NCBI GenBank assembly: GCA_934351705.1
Contig: CAKRJK010000065.1
Location: 1-7,385, forward strand
Source of the DNA: an uncultured Lachnospiraceae bacterium
GTDB taxonomy: Bacteria > Bacillota > Clostridia > Lachnospirales > Lachnospiraceae
Length of the DNA stretch: 7,385 bases
Reading direction: 5' to 3'
The notes under the pieces: generated by a model
Databases searched by the model: none
Seen by the model: only the letters and a program-made list of their open reading frames with translations
Told to the model about the DNA's origin: nothing
Made by a program: the position numbers and the translations under genes
Part shown: piece by piece, positions 1-4,542 of the stretch
How the letters are laid out: every line of letters begins with the position of its first letter
How positions within the stretch are numbered: the stretch's first letter is position 1

Positions 1-250
1 AATCTTCCAGTGCCAATTTATTTTTCCGCCAAAAGGTGTGATTACAGTTTTTTGCTTTGTTGATTGCCACCCGGATCAGCCATGCCCGGATATGCTACTC
101 ATCTTCAAATTGTTTTTTGTTCATGTGGTACTGTAAAAACGTATCCTGCACAACATCCTCAGCGTCCTCTTTGCTTTTACATACGTTAAAAGCCGCCGCA
201 AATAAGTTGTTCTGATAGCGTTCCATCAGTTCCTGTACGGATTGTCTCAT
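1..250 (-). pseudogene. ECF RNA polymerase sigma factor, N-terminal part, interrupted by a stop codon
   Basis: ECF sigma factors direct RNA polymerase to a small stress or envelope regulon. The frame starts with MRQSVQELMERYQNNLFAAA and continues through SKEDAEDVVQDTFLQY, the classic region 2 helix with the D-A-E-D-x-V-Q-D-x-F signature. Codon 52 (95-97) is TAG. After it the same frame stays open to the window edge and reads HIRAWLIRVAINKAKN, the usual continuation of region 2. Homologues normally have E or Q at this point, so one base change (GAG or CAG to TAG) explains the stop. A good ribosome binding site, AAGGAG at 257-262, lies 6 nt before the ATG. Region 4 and any anti-sigma partner lie outside the window. 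It is a pseudogene unless the stop is a sequencing error, suppressed or phase-variable. The family call is firm; loss of function is inferred. Confidence 0.85.
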
Positions 251-294
251 GAGCCGCTCCTTCTTTTCTTTGTTTTAAAAGGCCTTTCACTAAT

Positions 295-323
295 AATACA
301 AATGGCGGTGCCGAAAGGTTACA
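295..323 (-). promoter_or_regulatory. ECF-type promoter, probably autoregulatory, for the sigma factor gene
   Basis: On the minus strand TGTAAC (318-323) is followed by CTTTCGG and, after a 17-nt spacer, TGTATT (295-300). A -35 element built around AAC, with a short -10, is typical of ECF sigma promoters in Firmicutes, and such factors often transcribe their own gene. The site is 45 nt upstream of the sigma factor ATG at 250. No good sigma-A -35 was seen here. Assigning it to this particular sigma factor is inference. Confidence 0.5.
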
Positions 324-355
324 AGTATATCAGATTTCCTTTTCAATGATATTCA

Positions 356-1033
356 TTACCGAATAGTTCCTCCATGAAAATAACACTCATATATTTTTTT
401 ATCCATGTAAAATATTTCTTCACATCCCCGAAACCATACAAACTCGCCATCTATTTTACAGTGATAATGGTAATCTCCTTTGGAATAAATCTCCGGTCCG
501 CGAAAAGGCAAGTCTGCCGTAACTTCCATCAGCGCTTCTTTCAAGAAATCAATACTAAAGTTTTCCCCTATCACACGTCCAACATAATTCATACTCCAAA
601 CGGGAATATCGTGTAGCCATACCACTTCTTCACCGCTAAAACATTCTCCACCAAAATAGGAATCAAGATAACAAAATCCACTTTTATCCTCATAACGATA
701 ATCCTGAGAATTCATTCGGCATGAGTCTACTTTATTATCTGCCGCTGCATAGGTATTCTTTTTTGCCACCAGAAGAAATTCAATCATTTTATTGATATCC
801 ATACTTGCATTTCTACACAAAGAAATATTGCATTCATCATTTTCTTTCACTATTCGGTCTATGGTTATTCCATAAAGATTACTCAGCGAAATCAAGTTGT
901 TCAATTCAGGCACAGCCTGTCCGTTTTCCCATTTGCTAAGAGTCTGGCGGGCAATTCCCAATTTATCCGCAAGTTGTTCCTGTGAATAACCATTCTGTTT
1001 TCTCAGAAGTTGTAATTTATCCTTTAATTCCAT
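356..1033 (-). CDS. XRE-family transcriptional regulator with C-terminal DUF5680 domain
   Basis: This 225-aa protein is probably a DNA-binding regulator. Residues 1-62 form an XRE/Cro-type helix-turn-helix, with YSQEQLADKLGIARQTLSKWE followed by G-Q-A-V-P and a last helix ending in YGITIDRIV. Residues 82-225 match the DUF5680 pattern: a start like FLLVAKKNTYA, then S-x-D-Y-x-Y-E-D, YLDSYFGGE, FSGEEVVW, PVWSMNYVGRV, PFRGPEIY, GDYHY and a final ECYFHGG. The role of DUF5680 is unknown to me; it may sense a ligand or protein. No membrane segment or signal peptide is seen. The start at 1033 is supported by GAGAGG at 1041-1046. It sits 105 bp upstream of the broken sigma factor gene on the same strand, and there is no clear terminator between them. 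The target genes cannot be told from the sequence. Confidence 0.88.
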   Translation of the reverse strand: MELKDKLQLLRKQNGYSQEQLADKLGIARQTLSKWENGQAVPELNNLISLSNLYGITIDRIVKENDECNISLCRNASMDINKMIEFLLVAKKNTYAAADNKVDSCRMNSQDYRYEDKSGFCYLDSYFGGECFSGEEVVWLHDIPVWSMNYVGRVIGENFSIDFLKEALMEVTADLPFRGPEIYSKGDYHYHCKIDGEFVWFRGCEEIFYMDKKIYECYFHGGTIR

Positions 1034-1061
1034 GAAAATACCTCTCTGTAATTTTTCTGTT

Positions 1062-1067
1062 ATTATA
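1062..1067 (-). promoter_or_regulatory. Extended -10 promoter of the XRE regulator gene
   Basis: The minus strand reads TGATATAAT, a consensus TATAAT (1062-1067) preceded by the TG of an extended -10. It lies 28 nt upstream of the ATG at 1033. The -35 region (about 1085-1090, TGGTTT) is weak, which is common when an extended -10 is present. An inverted repeat ATGTAA-N8-TTACAT at 1110-1129 lies upstream and could be an operator, although this is speculative. Confidence 0.6.
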
Positions 1068-1109
1068 TCAAAATAAATTTTCCTAAACCACCACTTATTA
1101 CAGACAATA

Positions 1110-1129
1110 ATGTAAACTCTGCGTTACAT
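1110..1129. repeat. Inverted repeat ATGTAA-N8-TTACAT
   Basis: Two perfect 6-bp arms, 1110-1115 and 1124-1129, are separated by 8 bp. The repeat lies about 45 bp upstream of the extended -10 of the XRE gene, so it could be an operator bound by that regulator. Chance is a real alternative in DNA this rich in A and T. Confidence 0.35.
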
Positions 1130-1145
1130 GTTTTTTCATTGTGGT

Positions 1146-1181
1146 ATCTTATATCCCGACACATTAATGTGAACATAAGAT
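1146..1181. repeat. Nested inverted repeats around the palindrome CACATTAATGTG
   Basis: A perfect 12-bp palindrome (1160-1171) is enclosed by the 7-bp arms ATCTTAT (1146-1152) and ATAAGAT (1175-1181). An uninterrupted palindrome with no loop is more typical of a dimeric protein-binding site than of an RNA hairpin, though the outer arms could also pair as RNA. No known consensus was recognised. Confidence 0.5.
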
Positions 1182-1183
1182 TT

Positions 1184-1271
1184 AGCAAAGTGCTTTGTGG
1201 TACACATCTTGATAATGTACCTCTTTTTATTTTTTATCTGCTTCGCTGATAAAATTGATTTTTGCTTTGCT
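1184..1271. repeat. Multi-hairpin segment, possible structured RNA
   Basis: The 7-bp arms AGCAAAG (1184-1190) and CTTTGCT (1265-1271) enclose two further dyads. One is GGTACA/TGTACC (1199-1204 with 1216-1221). The other is TTTTATC/GATAAAA (1232-1238 with 1248-1254), extended by GC/GC across a T-T mismatch around a TTC loop. The layout resembles a closing stem with two internal hairpins. On the plus strand the first hairpin is followed by TCTTTTTATTTTTT and could act as a weak terminator. No known RNA family was recognised, and the strand is undecided. Confidence 0.35.
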
Positions 1272-1297
1272 TCTGAATCGGCTTTTAAATTGAAATG

Positions 1298-1322
1298 AAA
1301 AAGGCACTCTTAATGGAATGCC
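1298..1322 (-). terminator. Rho-independent terminator, second of a tandem pair
   Basis: On the minus strand GGCATTC (1316-1322), the loop CATTAA and GAGTGCC (1303-1309) form a 7-bp stem with one G-U pair, followed at once by TTTTT (1298-1302). It lies 15 bp beyond the stem of another terminator and ends transcription coming from the 495-aa gene. Confidence 0.8.
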
Positions 1323-1330
1323 CTAATGTG

Positions 1331-1360
1331 AAAAATAGGGACACTTATTCAAGTATCCCT
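1331..1360 (-). terminator. Rho-independent terminator, first of a tandem pair
   Basis: On the minus strand AGGGATACTT (1351-1360), a GAAT loop and AAGTGTCCCT (1337-1346) make a 10-bp stem with one G-U pair, followed by A and then TTTTT (1331-1335). It lies 8 nt after the stop of the small frame at 1369-1476 and about 150 bp after the 495-aa gene. It is the likely end of that transcript. Confidence 0.85.
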
Positions 1361-1368
1361 GCGTTTTG

Positions 1369-1476
1369 TCAATTAACTTTCGATGCAATTTCTTTTACAG
1401 CAATTTCACCATCTATGCCCATTTGATTTTTTCTCTGTTTCAAAACCTCATTCCGTCTTTCAAGTATCAATTCCAT
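1369..1476 (-). CDS. Possible 35-aa small protein or gene remnant
   Basis: The frame starts MELILERRNEVLKQRKNQMG and ends EIASKVN. It is rich in charged residues and would form helices. It sits between the end of the 495-aa gene and the first terminator, with its stop 8 nt before the hairpin stem, as expected for the last gene of a transcript. No clear ribosome binding site precedes the ATG, and an in-frame stop lies a few codons upstream. A second short frame just after the 495-aa gene (MRRVNPKYFSYGIDT, about 1459-1506) overlaps its start in another register. The two may therefore be pieces of one frameshifted gene tail. I do not recognise a family, and it may not be translated. Confidence 0.3.
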   Translation of the reverse strand: MELILERRNEVLKQRKNQMGIDGEIAVKEIASKVN

Positions 1477-1510
1477 AACTAAAATATTTTGGGTTTACTC
1501 TGCGCATTTT

Positions 1511-2998
1511 TTAAAAAATATGCTCTGCAATTATGTATATTTCTTCACTAACTTTTTTCTTCAAATCAACAGTATATTCTTCATACATTGGTATTAATCC
1601 ATTTTCAACTGTTGGATGTGCATAGTTATAATCATACCAATACTCTGGCTTATTAGCTTGAGAAATAAGAATTGGTAATAAACTAGTATTTTGCAAAACC
1701 ATGCTTTCTATTTGTCGCAACGGAATTACTTTAATATGCGAACAGATATAATTCTTTGTTTCTTCTGAAACTGTGCCTAATTCTTTTTCAAGTGACTCTA
1801 TCACTTTTTCATACACCTTTTTTCGTGAAACCACTGCATCTTCTAATATAACTACAATACCATATATATCTTTTCTTTCATATTGTTTATCTAATTGAAA
1901 ATGTCCCAACAAATAATTTTTGATTTGATGATATATCTGTAAAATACCTTTTGCATAAATACTTATATCTTTTTCTATTTCCAGTTCATCAAATTTTCTA
2001 ACCTTAAGACTAGGCGTAATGGATTTTGCATCATAAAAAATCACTCTCTTATTTTCAGCAGCAATTACATCCGATGTCAATTTTTTATTTTTGCCAATCT
2101 TATATTCTATTTCAGGACTAATCCAAGTCACTGTTTTCAACTGACTTATAATATCATACAAATATGATTCTATAACCTCTTTTCCAATGGTGCGTCGCAA
2201 TTTATCGTCTTGAAATGTGATACGGTTAAACATCGACTCTGTTACAGCATTAATAATTAAATATGGAGATGGAATATATATCATATTATCATTCGAAATA
2301 AATGGATAAACATATTGAACTTTCAATCCATAGTACTGGTCAATAAGATTATTTCCATATAATGCCGAAAGTTGATTTTTATATTCTTCTTTATCAATGG
2401 TAATAAGTCTCAAAACATCGCCATCTGCAAAAAGTTTAGTCATTATAGTTTGTAAAGAACTCTTGGGTATTTTATCTTGAATTTCTTTGCTAGCGCACAA
2501 AAAAACAATAAATGCGAACTTTTCTAATCGCTCATAATCAACACCTATTTTTTTTTCAAAGATTGCTTTCATATCAATCTTATCATTCGCAAATGTAAAA
2601 AAGTAGTGATATCTAAATAGTTTTGGTAATATTAACCCTTGAACTGGGAATTGTTGTAACGCCGAAATCATTATAAATGTTTCTGGATATACTCCTTTGC
2701 TCTCAGCATTACTTAATCCTTCATGCCAATAATTACGAATCATAGTAATCATGTTAGCAAAGGTCTCACTATCCATTTCCTCAATTACACCACCTTTATC
2801 ATAAACTATAGAATATGCTGAAAATGCTTCTATCTCCCAAGGCATAATATTTTCCTTATATGCCTTTCCCATATCTACCATAGAGCATGTCATTATTCTG
2901 CTTGAATATTTCTGACAGGCTAATAACTTACTCTCAAGCGTAAATTGTTCTAACTCCTTCAAAAAATTCAAACTGGAATGCACAAGATCATCGCTCAT
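1511..2998 (-). CDS. Uncharacterised 495-aa protein with a candidate PD-(D/E)xK nuclease core
   Basis: I do not recognise a named family. The start is placed at 2998 because AGAGGG (3005-3010) lies 6 nt before that ATG; the two ATGs further upstream are poorly spaced, and using the first would add 14 residues. Residues 1-240 are mostly helical with no clear motif. A conserved-looking block follows, IPSPYLIINAVTESMF at about 242-257. Then comes a helix with glutamates (GKEVIESYLYDII, 272-284), a strand reading SDVIAAEN (309-316), and VIFYDAKS (319-326). The order E, then D310, then D323-A-K325 fits the PD-(D/E)xK fold used by restriction enzymes and many defence nucleases. SPSLKVR just after it may close the core. 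No signal peptide or membrane segment is seen. Composition is much more AT-rich than rlmD and yhaM, which suggests transfer. A role in DNA or RNA cleavage, perhaps defence, is inference. Confidence 0.7.
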   Translation of the reverse strand: MSDDLVHSSLNFLKELEQFTLESKLLACQKYSSRIMTCSMVDMGKAYKENIMPWEIEAFSAYSIVYDKGGVIEEMDSETFANMITMIRNYWHEGLSNAESKGVYPETFIMISALQQFPVQGLILPKLFRYHYFFTFANDKIDMKAIFEKKIGVDYERLEKFAFIVFLCASKEIQDKIPKSSLQTIMTKLFADGDVLRLITIDKEEYKNQLSALYGNNLIDQYYGLKVQYVYPFISNDNMIYIPSPYLIINAVTESMFNRITFQDDKLRRTIGKEVIESYLYDIISQLKTVTWISPEIEYKIGKNKKLTSDVIAAENKRVIFYDAKSITPSLKVRKFDELEIEKDISIYAKGILQIYHQIKNYLLGHFQLDKQYERKDIYGIVVILEDAVVSRKKVYEKVIESLEKELGTVSEETKNYICSHIKVIPLRQIESMVLQNTSLLPILISQANKPEYWYDYNYAHPTVENGLIPMYEEYTVDLKKKVSEEIYIIAEHIF

Positions 2999-3044
2999 CT
3001 TCATCCCTCTTTCCATAATACTTTTTAAACATACATGCAATTAC

Positions 3045-3092
3045 ATTTTAGCACATCCACCTGTATTTTAACATCTCATCTGCAAAAAGCAA
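3045..3092 (-). promoter_or_regulatory. Candidate promoter of the 495-aa gene
   Basis: On the minus strand TTGCTT (3087-3092), a 16-nt spacer and TAAAAT (3065-3070) form a reasonable sigma-A promoter 67 nt from the start at 2998. A second TAAAAT (3045-3050) lies closer but has only a weak -35 (TGTTAA, 3068-3073). If real, either lets the 495-aa gene be expressed separately from the 308-aa gene. Confidence 0.4.
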
Positions 3093-3134
3093 AAAAGCTG
3101 GTCAAGAATCGTAACTCCCCATCGGCATCTTTTC

Positions 3135-3326
3135 TTACTCATGTTCATTTTTACATTTAATCTCCGTTTCATCAAGTAATACCACCAGTAATGTTCCATT
3201 CAAAAAGCCAGAAAACACACATCCATTTTCTTTTCTTAATATCCCGCAATCCACAGGAAATCAAGATTTCTTAGAAATCAGACAAATGTTTTCAATATTC
3301 CCCTGAACTTTGATTTTATACTGCAT
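3135..3326 (-). pseudogene. Possible decayed small gene with one in-frame TGA
   Basis: Read from the ATG at 3326, the frame gives MQYKIKVQGNIENICLISKKS, then TGA (3261-3263), then FPVDCGILRKENGCVFSGFL and on to KCKNEHE and a TAA at 3135. The residue mix looks protein-like, with alternating hydrophobic strands (TLLVVLLDE). No ribosome binding site is visible before the ATG. It could be a remnant of a 60-residue protein, an artefact of chance openness, or non-coding sequence. The family is not recognised. Confidence 0.25.
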
Positions 3327-3347
3327 AGCGAAAGTATGAATGTAGAT

Positions 3348-3380
3348 TTAGGGGGTGATATGAGATTTTTCTCCACCTAA
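3348..3380. repeat. Imperfect hairpin downstream of the 308-aa gene
   Basis: On the minus strand TTAGGTG pairs in part with CACC and CCTAA, around an inner GAGA-AAAA-TCTC hairpin. The stem is broken by a 4-nt bulge. No T-run follows, so it is a poor terminator; it may stabilise or process the mRNA between the two large genes. On the plus strand the same segment carries AGGGGGTG before an ATG, but that frame stops after six codons. Confidence 0.35.
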
Positions 3381-3407
3381 CATACTACTTCATCATCTGT
3401 ACAGCTC

Positions 3408-4334
3408 TCATTCTTCTTCTCTTTTTAATTGACTTTCAACCAGCACTACCGATACCCCACTATTTTCATCAATCAAATCTACCATATTTTCATAGTTACC
3501 CAGTGCCTCATCCAGTAGTGTTATACCGCTCATATTTTCTGTACAAAAATGATTGTATTCATCACTTCTGGAAAACGATTCCAATCGAGCATTTTTTCTT
3601 TTTGTATATTTAAAAGATGCAATTCTTAATAAATCCCATATCATCTTCGACCAGTCATCTTCTATTGAATACGGATTACTGTCAAATGTACGTCCTGACT
3701 TAAATTTCAATAGGTTAATAAGTTCCTTTGATAAACTGTTATTAATATACAAAATATCATCTGGCACTGCACATCCCATAGGAAACATTCCTTTTGTGTC
3801 ATAGATTCCATTTGTTATTGGATTATTATCTATTAATAAATACTGTGCTCCATCATTTATTGTTTTAGGTAAAATATTTCTTTTTTTACCATTTAAATAT
3901 CCTGCTCGACAATATGTAAATTCAGGCCATCTTTTATATAATTCCAACTGGTGCCTTTCACTTTGGTGTATTTTTAACCAAGGATACTTTGATATCTTCG
4001 CCTGCAACAGAAGAGAATTTAGGATTTTTTCACCGTTTTGTTTTCTATCTACATAAACAAATAGAATATCTCCTAACTCGGGCTTCCTATCCAAATTGAC
4101 ATCCACTATTGGTTTTTGGTGACAATATACACCTGAAACAGAAAAATCATACTCAGGAAAAACTGCCACTAATATATTAAAAAATTCATTTACAAATTTA
4201 GTTGATAACGCTGCCACATAATCAGGTTCCTGTGGCTTACATCTACTAGTAATCCATACCATAGTATCCAAAAGTGCTTTCTCAATTAAGGGTTCTAGAA
4301 CATGCTCATTACTATTGATATCATATGCATTCAT
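3408..4334 (-). CDS. Uncharacterised 308-aa protein with a Mrr-like D-QxK candidate nuclease core
   Basis: I do not recognise a named family. The start at 4334 is chosen because GTGGAG (4343-4348) lies 8 nt before this ATG but only 2 nt before the one at 4340. The N-terminal half carries a nuclease-like layout. It has a helix with a glutamate (STKFVNEFFNIL, E50), a strand with ELGDILFVYVD (D89), and LNSLLLQAKIS with Q111-A-K113. Glutamate, then aspartate, then Q-x-K is the active-site order of Mrr-type PD-(D/E)xK enzymes. A striking block QLELYKRWPEFTY (129-141) follows and is probably the family's hallmark. The C-terminal 100 residues are charged and show no known domain. No membrane segment is seen. 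The gene lies about 200 bp downstream of rlmD on the same strand, is AT-rich, and is followed by the 495-aa gene. A nuclease role is inferred from motifs only. Confidence 0.72.
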   Translation of the reverse strand: MNAYDINSNEHVLEPLIEKALLDTMVWITSRCKPQEPDYVAALSTKFVNEFFNILVAVFPEYDFSVSGVYCHQKPIVDVNLDRKPELGDILFVYVDRKQNGEKILNSLLLQAKISKYPWLKIHQSERHQLELYKRWPEFTYCRAGYLNGKKRNILPKTINDGAQYLLIDNNPITNGIYDTKGMFPMGCAVPDDILYINNSLSKELINLLKFKSGRTFDSNPYSIEDDWSKMIWDLLRIASFKYTKRKNARLESFSRSDEYNHFCTENMSGITLLDEALGNYENMVDLIDENSGVSVVLVESQLKREEE

Positions 4335-4352
4335 TTTCATCTCTCCACTTCT

Positions 4353-4508
4353 CTAGCTATTAATTTTTATACATATTTTTACTACTTCTCTTTCGCCCCC
4401 AAGATGTCATATCCTTTCACCAAAATGTATATCTCCTATTCCCAAAAGCCTATCCACTAGGGTAAACCTCCGCTTATAGCATCACTCTTTGGAAACAGAA
4501 ACACACAT
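4353..4508 (-). pseudogene. Possible broken small frame with a strong ribosome binding site
   Basis: AGGAG (4517-4521) lies 8 nt before an ATG at 4508, a near-ideal start just after rlmD. The frame reads MCVSVSKE and meets TGA at 4482-4484. It then stays open as CYKRRFTLVDRLLGIGDIHF until a second TGA at 4407-4409, and ends at a TAG at 4353-4355. The inner part could restart at a GTG that has GGAGG about 9 nt upstream. This may be a short leader peptide, a degraded small gene, or chance. No promoter was recognised with confidence for the 308-aa gene in this gap, and no good terminator follows rlmD. Confidence 0.22.
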
Positions 4509-4542
4509 CTATTTTTCTCCTAAAATCGCAGAAACCTTTGAC

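Larger units (their letters stand above)
1034..1510. other. Intergenic region of 477 bp rich in inverted repeats, with one small frame
   Basis: No large gene lies here. From the XRE side it holds the XRE promoter, an inverted repeat at 1110-1129, nested dyads at 1146-1181, and a set of hairpins between 1184 and 1271. Next come two tandem minus-strand terminators (1298-1360) and a 35-codon frame (1369-1476). A tiny minus-strand frame of 23 codons beginning MCTTKHFAKSYVH overlaps the hairpins near 1136-1207, but it has no well-spaced ribosome binding site and is not called as a gene. Confidence 0.7.
3041..3407. other. Intergenic region of 367 bp between the two candidate nuclease genes
   Basis: This gap holds the candidate promoter of the 495-aa gene, a 63-codon minus-strand frame with one internal TGA (3135-3326), a short hairpin GATTTC-TTA-GAAATC (3265-3279) right beside that TGA, and a larger imperfect hairpin at 3348-3380. 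No strong T-tailed terminator was found after the 308-aa gene, so read-through into the 495-aa gene is possible. Confidence 0.6.

Noticed and set aside
1116..1503. ACTCTGCG as an 8-bp direct repeat (1116-1123 and about 1496-1503) flanking a 370-bp insertion
   Set aside because: No terminal inverted repeats or transposase remnant are found at the inner ends, and an 8-bp match is expected by chance at this scale.
3351..3380. Plus-strand gene start with AGGGGGTG before ATG at 3360
   Set aside because: The frame stops after six codons (MRFFST) and nothing recognisable follows in any frame; the sequence is better read as part of a hairpin.
3261..4484. Reassignment of TGA to a sense codon, from TGA-interrupted small frames
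   Set aside because: TGA is the true stop of the 308-aa gene, and tryptophan in the core genes is encoded by TGG, so a changed code is not supported.
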